Shown: one piece after another, positions 29,593 through 38,970 of the stretch
How positions within the stretch are numbered: position 1 is the first letter of the stretch
How the letters are laid out: each line of letters begins with the position of its first letter
Source of the DNA: Paraescarpia echinospica
Lineage: Eukaryota; Annelida; Polychaeta; Sabellida; Siboglinidae
Direction: 5' to 3'
Assembly (NCBI GenBank): GCA_020002185.1
Contig: CM034539.1
Span: 26,880,032-26,944,031 of the forward strand
Length of the DNA stretch: 64,000 nt
Notes under the pieces: model-generated
Told to the model about the DNA's origin: nothing
Databases searched by the model: none
The model's input: the letters and a program-made list of their open reading frames with translations, nothing else
Translations under genes and position numbers: made by a program

Positions 29593-30475
29593 ATGGACAC
29601 ACCAACAACGACGTCGCCACATAAGTCAACACAACAGTAAGTCTGCTTTTACGCATACATACATGCATGCATGCGTGCATGTATACATGGTTCTCATTTT
29701 ATTTTACTATTTAAACAGTTGTAAGTACGCATGCATGCATGCATGCATGGTTCTCATTTTATTTTACTATTTAAACAGTTGAAAGTACGCATGCATGCAT
29801 GCATGCATGTGTACGTGCATGCATGGTTCTTATTTTATTTTAAGCATGTATGGTTCTCATTTTATTTTACCATTTATACAGTTGTAAGACTGCTTTTATG
29901 CATGTATGCATGCATGGCTCTCATTTTATTTTACCATTTAAGCAGTTGTAAGTCTGCTTTTATGCATGCATGCATGCATGGTTCTCATTTTATTTTACGC
30001 ATGCATGGTTCTCATTTTATTTTACCATTTATACAGTTGTAAGTCTGCTTTTATGCATGCATGCATGCATGGTTCTCATTTTATTTTACCATTTAAACAG
30101 TTGTAAGTACACATGCATGGTTCTCATTTTATTTTGTCACCCTTTGTTTAAACATGTATTGTGGTTTTATTTCATAACACGATCCAACTGCCTACAACCA
30201 CCGCTTCCACTAAACCAACGTGCAAAGTTGCGCCAATGATTCATCCAATCACGCCAATCACGCCGATACTGCCGACACCTAGTAGCCACGACTACTCCGA
30301 TGATGATGATGATGACGACACTCCCGGCCTCGTGTCAGTGTTCCTCATAAAAGGGAACAATGGATCGTGGCGAACACCAATTCCATCCACCGAACTTTAT
30401 CCACGTCGTGGATTTCACTCCCCCAATATGAGAGGCGTTGGTCGCGGGCGACTGTTACAGTTTCATACCCAATAA
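29593..30475 (+). CDS. Putative spliced Polinton terminal gene
   Basis: A short exon (29593-29636, MDTPTTTSPHKSTQ) ends at a perfect GTAAGT donor. The second part, open to 30475, has an acidic run (DYSDDDDDDD) and ends RGVGRGRLLQFHTQ. Its stop overlaps AATAAA (30471-30476). The acceptor is not clear. The syntenic gene of Polinton 2 (33478-34015) also has a small first exon and a similar GRG block, which supports a real gene. Function unknown. Confidence 0.4.
29650..30135 (+). repeat. Tandem repeat with GCATGCAT tracts and donor-like GTAAGT
   Basis: Six to eight variable units of roughly 50-80 bp, each built from (CATG/GCAT)n, ggttctcattttatttta, ccatttaaacag and ttgtaagt. Each unit thus carries an acceptor-like AAACAG and a donor-like GTAAGT side by side. 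It appears to have grown from the 3' end of the exon at 29593. Confidence 0.85.
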
Positions 30476-30479
30476 ATAC

Positions 30480-30784
30480 TCCAGTCATCTCTACTACTCA
30501 CGTTTTCACGCGTCTGTATCCAGTGCATACTCACCCTACATACAGTGTCACCAACTGTACGTTAGCGTATTTATGCATTTGGTTTCGTTATAATTCCACA
30601 ACTAGATGTATTTATTTATTTAAACGCATTGGTTTCGTTTTAATCAGAGCACTAGAACACAGAGCCTTAGCCAGATATGCTGTCATGCAGGGGTCATAGG
30701 CCACTCCAGCAGCCGCAGCGCTTATCGCTGCTCTCAACATAGGGTACAGTGGGACATTCACATAGGGCTGACGGGGAGAATTTG
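30480..30784. other. No gene recognised
   Basis: Spacer between the terminal gene and the right TIR. Only weak frames are seen. Confidence 0.4.
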
Positions 30785-31137
30785 CACACAGTGGTTTTAT
30801 CGTAGTTATATATTCGCGCGATAAACGCATTATTGCTTACGTCAGCACACTCTAGGTACGGCATTGATCGCTAGGGGACGAACTAAAAGGGTCTCTGCAC
30901 TCACCGCTAGGTGGCATCTCGGGGTAATCAATCACGTTTTTTATAAGTAGGTGTCCAAAACCAATTAGTGTCATAGGGGTAATCTATCACGTTTTTTATA
31001 AGTAGGTTCCCGAAAACAATTAGTGTCAAAAAAAGCCTTTGATCTTTTTTATAAGTAAGGTCCCCGAAACGATTAGTGGTCATTAAAACGTTTTTTATAA
31101 GTAGGGTTTGGATACCGTACAGCGCCTATATACTACT
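30785..31137 (-). repeat. Polinton 1 right terminal inverted repeat
   Basis: Reverse complement of 13953-14306 with about ten differences, ending TACTACT at 31137. TATGTT at 31138-31143 completes the target duplication. Confidence 0.97.
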
Positions 31138-31143
31138 TATGTT
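31138..31143. repeat. Target-site duplication TATGTT, right
   Basis: Identical to 13947-13952. Confidence 0.95.
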
Positions 31144-32331
31144 AACTTATTAACTAAGGACGTTTGCACTATATGCTAAAAGGCAATAAAGTGAGTTTTT
31201 TTGCCCTGCATGTTTCATGTTTGAGGCATACGCCGTGTGATGTCATCACCCGCTAGTGCGCGCTTTCTTTGTAGGCAAATGTTATCACTGGGTATGGTGC
31301 TCGTGCTTAACTTTAATCCCTTTCCAAAAGTCTATTTTGTGAGTGTACACATATAATGTTCTTTCTAATGCATATGATAGTCTACTGTTGTAGTGTGTCG
31401 CATTGCCACGTGTACGTACATATGTGTGTATGTACGTATGTGTGTATGTATGTATGTATGTATGTATGTATGTATGTATGTATGTATGTATGTATGAATG
31501 TATGTATGTGTGCACGTATGTACGTATGCACGTAAGTACATATGTATGTGTGTACGTATAGAGGTTGAATAAGGGGTACTAAGACCATGAGGTAAATTTG
31601 GAATACACGGCTACCCACCGAAAGCTAAGTCCAAGGGGTACATGTTGATGCTATAATTTTATTTAGCGAATTTAGTTAGGTCTAGAAACTTCCCAGCAAA
31701 TACAACCCTTTCGTAGTGTTGCTTTTATCATAACATTACAAAACGTATTGATCATGCAACATCCAAACTTGTTTAATTACAACAACGAGCACGAGCCGCA
31801 GGTACAACGGGATGCAAGCCAGGATCCAAGAAGTCATTCCGCTAGCTCTTTCCATTGCTTGCTGTGCGCACTCTTGGAACTTGGACGGTCTGTGCACTGC
31901 AAATTGCGTTCTTTGATTTTGTCCAGTCTCTTTACGTTTTTTCTCAGCATCTACATATCGATGGTGTCTTCTCGAAAATGACCTCAGTTCACACGACCTG
32001 TTGGTCGTCAAAATATTGAGTGATATGAGGTAGTCTGCGAATACTGTTGGTGTTTCTGCGTTAGTAAAAGGGTACTCCTTCATTTTTTACCGTCTTAATC
32101 CAATATTGAATATCAGCAAGGCTCTAGCTCTGTTGCCGTCACTAGAAGACAATATTTGAACACTGCAGCCACAGTTTGACATCTTTGAACGCCGTGGTCA
32201 AGAGCTAACTGGCGTTGATGATTTTCAGAGAAAGAGAAAACCAATAACTAACTATGTTACGCACACAGCAATGACTTAATTGTTCGTGACATTTTCAAAG
32301 TCGACAGCTTTCGTATCATCATCGACAAACT
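31144..32331. other. Spacer between the two Polintons
   Basis: Holds a (GTAT)n microsatellite at about 31417-31515 with degenerate flanks to 31560. A 115-codon minus frame at 31736-32083 has a hydrophobic stretch near its end (LACIPLYLRLVLVVVI) but no recognisable domain. Nothing else can be supported. Confidence 0.5.
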
Positions 32332-32337
32332 GACGAT
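32332..32337. repeat. Target-site duplication GACGAT, left
   Basis: Directly precedes the AGTAGTTATTA end and is identical to 47495-47500. Confidence 0.93.
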
Positions 32338-32600
32338 AGTAGTTATTACGTTGCTCAAGATACCGGTCATTACCCCAGATCAAAGGAAAGTCGGCAAAGA
32401 TCAAAGGAAAGATGAAAGGATTTCTCGGCAGTGCGCAGTCAGAGGAGTCAAAATTGCGCAGCCGGCGATGACAGCTTACTTATAAAAAGCTGACAGCTTA
32501 CTCATAAAAAAAAGTTTGATTGATGTTGATTGATTTAATTGATTTTATGAATGAATGGAGTGCGCGCCCTCTAGTGAGATAATGCTAATTAGTATTAATT
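32338..32600 (+). repeat. Polinton 2 left terminal inverted repeat
   Basis: Matches the complement of 47230-47494, with an extra short direct duplication (gatcaaaggaaag occurs twice near 32380-32415). It contains ACTTATAAAAA and the variant ACTCATAAAAA, as in Polinton 1. The inner limit is approximate because the arms become AT-rich and diverge. Confidence 0.9.
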
Positions 32601-32800
32601 AGCACTAATTATTCACAAGAGGGCAGAACCACCAGTCTTAGTGTATAATTAGTGCTAAATAGTATTAATTAGTGACTAATTAGTATTAATTAGTGACTAA
32701 TTAGTATTAATTGGTGATTAATTAATTAGTACTAATTAGCAGTCTCAGTGACTAATTAGTATTAATTAGTACTAATTAGCAGTCTTTAGTGACTAATTAG
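32575..32800. repeat. AT-rich iterated TAATTAGTATTAATTAGTGAC sequence
   Basis: Irregular repeats of taattagtattaattag with gtgac spacers directly inside the left TIR. Similar motifs are fewer at the right end (47140-47270). Possibly a replication or nucleosome-free region. Confidence 0.8.
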
Positions 32801-33477
32801 TGCTGGTTATGTGGTTATATGCGTTGTGGTGTGGTTATATGGGCATATGGTGTTGTGGTGTGGTTATGTGAGTGTATATGAAAATGTGTGGTAGAATTAG
32901 GCCGCCTGCGCTGCAGAATAGCTTGCTTGCATCATTTGGATGCCGACTACGCAGAAAAGATCAGAGGTTATCAGTTTCCGTCGGCGTCTCGCCTCACTGG
33001 CAAATGGGATATCGTATTTCGGCGTTCTTTGGGTAGTGGTGGAATTATATGAATATGTTGTTGTTGTCGTTTCTTTAGCTGTAATAAATTTGGCTATATA
33101 GGCCCTGCGTTAGGCTGGCGCTGCGCGGCTCATTTTATAATGAAAGTTAACGGGATAACGCTGCATTATTATGGTGTATGCGCTAGGCAGTGACGTCACT
33201 TAGCTGGCGGTGCTCGCAGCTGTCACTGTCGTAGTTGTTGCAGCTGTCACTGGATGTAGATGGTGGCTAATTTTTTATAACGAAAGCTAGCTGGATGATG
33301 CTGCGTTATTAAAGTGTACGCAATAGTTGGAATATAGACAAATGCTGCGGCCACTGGATGTATTGGCATAGCGCGGAGAAATCATAACGAAAGGTATTTG
33401 AACAAATAAGCCTGTTACCTTATTAGTGAATTACTACTACTAATACTACTACGCATTTTACTTGTAGTGTTCAGCAT
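32801..33477. other. No gene recognised
   Basis: Spacer of mixed composition between the AT-rich repeats and the terminal gene. A pair of related phrases (gctgtcactg, aacgaaag) recurs near 33150-33390. No coding frame can be supported. Confidence 0.4.
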
Positions 33478-34015
33478 TTAGTCGGCGAAGGATTCACGGG
33501 GACGCGGGTATCGTGGAGTGGTACGCGGCGCTGTACGTACACCTGGTGGAGCAACTCCGGTGGGAAATCGAGAAGGCACATGATCAGGGGGGAGGCCGAA
33601 TTCCTGTTGTGGAAGAGGCGTTTCAGGTTCTGGCGCTGGAGGATGTCGTCTCACAGGCGCAACAACTTTGGTTGGAATATGTTCGCTGAAATTGTGAAAC
33701 ACGATCGGGCGCGTTGTTCGTTGTTGTCGTCGCTGAACAGGTGGTGTCGATTGGCGTGGAGGGGCGGCCGCCGCTGCAGCAGGCATACCGACGTCAGGCT
33801 GAATCGGCGGGCGTGGAGCGTTAGGCGTACGGCGGCGCCGAGCGAGAAGTACAGTTCCGCGCCCCATTCCGCTCCATCGAGTTCGCGGAATATTTACAAT
33901 GGCCATGTCGTCCGTACCGATACCAGGTGGTCGAAAGAATCCGTTTCGTCTCGATGGCATCATGATGGTGGTACCTCGTCCAATGTATAAAGTCTCAAAC
34001 CCGTTGTTTACTCCT
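33478..34015 (-). CDS. Polinton 2 terminal gene, Pro/Arg-rich, probable second exon
   Basis: The frame is open from an acceptor (TTATTTACAG at 34016-34025) through VNNGFETLYIGRGTT and MMPSRRNGFFRPPG to the stop at 33478. The body is Pro-, Arg- and Ala-rich and probably disordered (PRPPIQPDVGMPAAAAAAPP). A likely first exon encoding MSDNDNEQPGA lies upstream near 34210-34240 and ends at a GTACGT donor. It is syntenic with 29593-30475 of Polinton 1. Function unknown. Confidence 0.5.
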
Positions 34016-34059
34016 CTGTAAATAATTTTTTTATTTAGTTTCGATGAAGGGGGGAAACA

Positions 34060-34190
34060 TGGTTACTATCGTTGAAGGAACGTTTTTGTTAGTTAGTTAT
34101 TTTTGTTGAAGGAGGAAACATGTAAATTGTAGTTAGTAGTCGTTGAAGGAACGTATGTTTTAGTTAGTACCGTTGAAGGAACGTATAGAA
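34060..34190. repeat. GTTGAAGGA-type short repeats in a putative intron
   Basis: Four or more units of cgttgaaggaacg followed by variable ttagttagt spacers, between the two putative exons of the terminal gene. Confidence 0.7.
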
Positions 34191-34589
34191 ATGAAAACTT
34201 AACGTACCTCGCTCCTGGTTGTTCGTTATCATTATCGCTCATTGCGCGCGCTCCTGCTTGTTCTTTGTCGCTCATTGCGAACGTTTGAGGGAATGACGCG
34301 CACTTGTCTATGCAGTGACTGTAGGCGGTGTTTTGGAGGCCTCCCAATTGACACGAAGGCTATCCTTACACAAGCGCTTACGTAACTAGTTACGTAAGTG
34401 CATGAAGCCTTAATAATTAGTTAAACGCATAAAAGAAACGGTCTATAATATCAAGTAAGGACTGGAGAATCTTATGGTAAACTTATATTAGAAAATAATG
34501 TTCTATAAAAGCGACGTTCCGTTTGTGCACTAACGTGACCGAGAGATTTTTTAGTTTTAGTAACCTTGCGAGAATCGGCTGTTTTCTGG

Positions 34590-34637
34590 CGCGCGTGCGC
34601 GAGCACACGGTAGCTATGCGCTATGCTAATATAAATA
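34590..34637 (+). promoter_or_regulatory. Early promoter: NRF-1-like site and TATA box
   Basis: GCGCGTGCGC at 34591-34600 differs by one base from the NRF-1-type palindromes of Polinton 1. TATAAATA at 34630-34637 lies about 100 bases before the ATG at 34736. An acceptor-like pyrimidine tract with CAG ends just before the coding start. Confidence 0.5.
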
Positions 34638-34735
34638 GGGGTGGCCGAGAACGCCTCTGTATTCGCTTATTGTCGGTGTGGTAACTTTGTATGTTATTTT
34701 TGTTCCCCTCGCAGAACATCGTTGCTCTTGGCATC

Positions 34736-35352
34736 ATGGCGCCTGTTCAAGGAGACCTGCCGAAGAAAGAGAAAATTAGAAAGCTGAAACTAGCGGGCGT
34801 AGCGGCCGAGATTGCGAGAGAATTGAAAGCCCCTGCAGCGACTGCCACTTCCGCGTCTCTGGGCGATACCTCGCTCAATTTCGATTCGTTCTTGGTGAGT
34901 TTGTTTGAGCCGGATGCACTGACTCTGAAAGAGTTGTTACACCCGTAAAAATTACAGGAATCGCGTGGCGTGGGAAATGCACGTACATTGGCTGTTCTGC
35001 CTGTAAGCGTAAAATAAGATGCCTCCCAGGCGGCACTATGGCGTGCGCGGTGCACGGTGTACAAGTGAAGTCGAAAAACTATTTTTCGGTGCGCATGCTG
35101 GTGGAAGGAACGGGGAATGATGATGATGAGGATGTGGGTATTTGGCTTAATCTATTCCCAGAAGCGATGTCGGTGCTCGTCGATTACGATGCCGATTATC
35201 TGGTCGACATGATGCCATAGAAGCTGCGCGAAACTGTAACGACCCTAGTCGGTACAATCCTGGAGGTGACCCTACAAAAGGTCATATGGAGGGGCCTTAT
35301 GGACACGTACAATGTCCGGAGTGTGAGTGTTATCTCGAAGCCGAGTGAATAA
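34736..35352 (+). pseudogene. Zinc-ribbon, RPA-like ssDNA-binding protein, broken
   Basis: Homologue of 27787-28545. The N-terminal frame (KKEKIRKLKLAG, FDSFLVSLFEPDAL) runs to 34948. The conserved ribbon continues in another frame from about 34975 with IGCSACKRKIRC and MACAVHGVQVKSKNYFSV, keeping all Cys/His ligands. TAG at 35218-35220 interrupts it in frame before KLRETVTTLVG. The final stop (35350-35352) overlaps AATAAA at 35348-35353. Confidence 0.6.
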
Positions 35353-35397
35353 AGTGCGTTCCCCCCTGAATGACTAACGCCTCGCTTCTTGCTGTAG

Positions 35398-35577
35398 GAT
35401 GCCGTAATCGCCGCCGCTTTGCACAACCCCAAGTTCTCGAGCACAGCGCCTTCGGCCGAGAAGTGCGCCAAAATCGACACGCCATATCTGCTGATGAGGG
35501 AAACGCCGATTCGCTTGCCTTCGTACACTGAAGATACGCAGTCGCCGCCGTTGTCGTCCCCGAATACGGCGTAGACA
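35398..35577 (+). CDS. Putative exon after a TGACTAAC branch site
   Basis: TGACTAACGCC, a pyrimidine tract and GCTGTAG (35371-35397) form a textbook 3' splice site. The following frame, DAVIAAALHNPKFSS and onward, is open for 58 codons. It lies between the ssDNA-binding-like gene and the polymerase, as do the acceptor-led exons of Polinton 1. It is much shorter than the 26620-27297 exon, so probably truncated. Confidence 0.4.
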
Positions 35578-35597
35578 ATTTGACGCCCCCGGCCTAA

Positions 35598-38165
35598 AAG
35601 CTCTACGCCGACTACAGCGCCGGCGGCGGCGAACCCTACTACGCGTTCGCCGGCGTTCCGTTGAACGAACACGACCGGGTGGAGACGGTCTTCGAAACGA
35701 ACGTGACCGTGTATTGACTGACGGAGGAGGAGGGGGCCGCTGAATTGGTCCGCCGCTCCCTTAATGAACGTCAATATGTTCGAGATGCAGTATTCGTATA
35801 TAACCGACATCTCGATGTTCTGTCGCTCGTACCTATGCGGCAAGTGCGGCGTGTCGCTGTGGCCGACCGCCCATCTGCTGCGGCGTCACGAGGCGACGTG
35901 CAAGGGCGGCGTTTGCCACATCTTCCCCGGCGGCGTCTACCATCTGACGCCGTCCGGGTTTCAACAGCTGGAGGACGAGGGCGTCTACGTGGACGAACGC
36001 CTGCGCTACTACCCGTACAGGGCGACGTACGACTTCGAGTGCTACTTCGACGATCGTGACCTGCCGGCGGACAGCGCCAAATGCCGGTGGATAGCCAAAC
36101 ACGAGTTACTCAGCGTAAGCGTCGCCTCGAACGTCCCCGGGCACGAGACGGCGCGCTGCTTCGTCACGACCGGCGATTCGGGCCAGCTCGCGAAGCGCCT
36201 GATCGGGGCTCTGGAGGCCATGAGCGAGGCTCTGCGACCGTCGTACGACGCGACCATCGAGGCGGTCGCCGCGCTCGATGACGAATGGCGAGTTCGCGCG
36301 ACGGAGAAGGAGGCATCACGCGATAAGAGCCCGTACGCCGACCGCCTGTGGACGCATCTGCGCCGCCTCCCCGTCCTCGGCTTCAATTCGGGTAAATACA
36401 TCTGAACATCGTCAAGAAGTATCTGACGCCCCTGTTCATGACAAGCGAGGCGCAGAGTGTTTCGTCGGCGTTTACGATCAAGCGTCATAACAACTTCATA
36501 TGTCTAACAACGGCAACGCTCAAGTTCCTGGACATCACCAACTACCTGGCCCCCGGTGTCAGCTAAGATAAGTTTCTGAAGGCCTACGGCTGCGAGGCGA
36601 CGAAGGGCCACTTTCCCTACGAGTACCTCGACGACCTGCGAAAACTGGACGACACCGAACTGCCGCCGCGCGAGGCCTTCTACAGCCACCTGAAGCGCGA
36701 AGGCATCGCCGCTGCGGAGTACGAGGGTTCCGCGAAGGTATGGCGCGACGAAGGGATGACGACGCTGCTGGACTACCTCTTCTGTTATAACAACAGGGAC
36801 GTGGTGCCGTTCTTGGAGACCGTCGACAAACATTTCTCCTTCTATCGGGAGCGCCTCATCGACATGTTCAAGGACGCGATCAGCGTACCGGGCCTAACCC
36901 TGCTGTACCTGTTCATCGATCTACCGTCGACTCTCCACTTCACGCTCTTCAACGAGCCGAACAAGCACCTGCACGGGCTCCTGCAATCGCAGATCATTGG
37001 CGGCCCCTCGATCATTTTCGCAGGATATCACGAGGTCGACGTGACCGTTCTTCAGCGCGACGAGTATGGCGAGTCGGCGCGGCCCTGCCGCTCGATTGTC
37101 GGCTTCGACGGAAACGGCCTCTACCTATGGGCGATCACGCTAGACATGCCGACGGGGTGGTACACGCGCCGTCGTGCGGAGAATGCTTTTCGGCCGGAAC
37201 GCGTGCACAGCTACGGCAGCCTGGCCGTGGAGTGGCTGACGTGGGAGGCGCGGACGGGGGCGCGCATACGACACCAGCTCAACGTGCGCAAGAAGCGCGT
37301 CGGCAAATACCGGGTCGACAGCTGGTGTCGCGAGACGCGGACGGCGTACCAGTTCCAAGGGTGCTTCTTCCACTGCTGCCTGTGCACGGGGAAGGAGACG
37401 AACGAGGTGAACGGCAAGCCGATGAGTCAACTGTACGCCGAGACGGCCGCCGCGATGCTAATCAACGATCGGCGCTTCCGACATCTCGACGTTGTCGTTT
37501 CCGACGCTCTCTACGAGGTGGCGCTGAACAAGCGATCCGTCCGGTACACGCTGCCTGTCCAGATCGGCTACTTCGTGTACCAGTACACCAAACTGCGTAT
37601 GCTAGAGTTTTATTATGATTTCATCGCCGCCTAAGTACCGCGCCCCCTGTTCCAGTACTGTGCTATGGACACCGACTGGGACGCGACCTCGACGAGCTAG
37701 TGGCGATGGCTAAGCGCGAGCACTACTTCCCGCTCCGCGGAGAGTGGTTCCCGTCGGAACACTGCGACACGCACGCGGAGGCGTACGTGCGGTGCCGGCT
37801 CGCCGGCCGAGCTTGGGACGCGCACTCCGAATGTTGTACGATAAACGAACGCCGGGCTTCTTCAAAGAGGAATGGTCCGGTCGCGGTATCGTCGCGCTCT
37901 GCAGAAGACATACTACTGTTTCGGCGACGCCGCTGGCGACAAGTACAGCACGAAGGGGCTGAGCAAGCGTCATAACGACATCGACAAGGACGTCTTCCTC
38001 GGCGTGTTGCGCGGACGACGGAGCGCCGGCGGCTGGAACCGCGGCTTCCAAGTGAAGGAATCGTCCGTGCCGACGTACATTCAGGAGCGCGCGGCGTTGA
38101 TCTACTTCTACGCCAAACGTCGCGTGCTCGACGACGGCGTCACTACGGCGCCGATACTCGTATAA
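35598..38165 (+). pseudogene. Family B DNA polymerase, N-terminally truncated and deleted
   Basis: The first ~300 codons with the zinc fingers are missing. Recognisable parts are EHDRVETVF, then YDFECYFDDRDL (Exo I with its Glu), NSGKY (Exo II, followed by a frameshift near 36400), YNNRDVVPF (Exo III), GFDGNGLYLW (motif A) and a C-terminal block ending PILV at 38165. A deletion of about 210 codons near 37458 removes motif B. A stop lies near 37632, and motif C reads DTDW in place of DTDS at about 37670. It cannot encode an active polymerase. Confidence 0.92.
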
Positions 38166-38331
38166 ACCTACCTACCTAAACCTAAGGACTACCTAAGGGG
38201 GGCCGCCCCTCCCCTCCCCTAGTAAGGGTGGAGTATGTATGTATGTATGGTAATTAAAAAAACCTAAGGACTACCTACCTACCTAAGGGGGATGTATGTA
38301 TGTATGTATACATGTAGGGACGACGACGATT
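38166..38331. repeat. CCTACCTAAGG and GTAT repeats between convergent genes
   Basis: Short repeats of ctaaggactaccta and (gtat)n fill the gap between the convergent polymerase and protease genes. Confidence 0.7.
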
Positions 38332-38337
38332 AATAAA
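38332..38337 (+). terminator. Poly(A) signal, polymerase side
   Basis: AATAAA on plus, 167 bases after the polymerase end. Confidence 0.55.
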
Positions 38338-38379
38338 ACAATGAGTGAACAACAACAAGCGGTAGAGTTTTTATCGTTT

Positions 38380-38385
38380 TTTATT
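38380..38385 (-). terminator. Poly(A) signal, late block side
   Basis: AATAAA on minus, about 135 bases after the protease stop. Confidence 0.55.
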
Positions 38386-38519
38386 TACTACACAACAACA
38401 ACCTCACTACTTCGGTCTTGCCTGACTAGTACGGCGAGGAGCCTGCAACCAGCAAGTCTGACAAAGTCGGATCGGATACTCGGTCGTCGTTTACAATAAG
38501 CGTTCAAAGCGATAAGCGT

Positions 38520-38969
38520 TCAATGCGATTTTAGCCAGTCGAATACGAGGCAGTCGTTGGCCACCCTATCGGGGACGAACGTGCACTGGAATCCGCTTAG
38601 CGGCATACCGCGGCACCGTAAGAGCAGGTAGTCGACGCAATATTGTCCGCACACTTTAGATACGCTGCTCTGAAATCTCTTGTCGTTGTACGTCCACGAG
38701 TCGCAGTTTCGGCGAAGGAATGCGCGGAAGTCGGCGTGTAGCGGTGGCAGGCCGTACGAATCGAGGTACTCGCCTCGCCGGTCGGCGTCCACGTAGACTG
38801 CCACCCATTGCTCCCCCGGTTCGTCGTCGTCCTCGGTGTTCCACACGAACGCCGTTGGGTAGGCGGTGAGCCGCCATCCCAGTAGTTCGTCTTTAGGCAC
38901 GACGCCGACGACGACGTTTTTAGTGTACGCGTCGACCGACAGGCGGCGTATCAGCTGAAACGTGTCCAT
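38520..38969 (-). CDS. Adenain-like protease with His-to-Gln change
   Basis: 149 aa, full length and open. The acidic residue (YLDSYG, Asp70) and nucleophile Cys108 (KVCGQYC) are kept. The catalytic His position reads GEQW (Gln54), where Polinton 1 has GQHW. It is therefore probably inactive as a peptidase, unless another His substitutes. It sits directly after the capsid gene, as in Polinton 1. Confidence 0.88.
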   Translation of the reverse strand: MDTFQLIRRLSVDAYTKNVVVGVVPKDELLGWRLTAYPTAFVWNTEDDDEPGEQWVAVYVDADRRGEYLDSYGLPPLHADFRAFLRRNCDSWTYNDKRFQSSVSKVCGQYCVDYLLLRCRGMPLSGFQCTFVPDRVANDCLVFDWLKSH

Positions 38970-38970
38970 C

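Larger units (their letters stand above)
13953..31137 (+). mobile_element. Polinton 1 (Maverick, adintovirus-like), 17.2 kb
   Basis: Both ends start AGTAGTATATAGG inward and form about 354-bp inverted repeats. The six bases TATGTT occur immediately outside each end (13947-13952 and 31138-31143), which is the expected 6-bp duplication of this superfamily. Inside are the hallmark genes: retroviral-type integrase, family B polymerase, packaging ATPase, adenain-like protease, and double and single jelly-roll capsid proteins. Late genes run on plus from 14634 to 21810. The polymerase and ssDNA-binding-like genes run on minus from 28545 to 21987. Many genes carry stops or frameshifts, so this copy looks non-autonomous. 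Confidence 0.97.

Noticed and set aside
31285..31618. Telomere-like or coding repeat at the (GTAT)n tract
   Set aside because: The motif is GTAT, not TTAGGG-like, and the frames repeat HTYI only.
34093..34347. 84-codon minus ORF as a complete gene
   Set aside because: Only the MSDNDNEQPGA part before a GTACGT donor looks coding; the rest runs through the short repeats of the putative intron.
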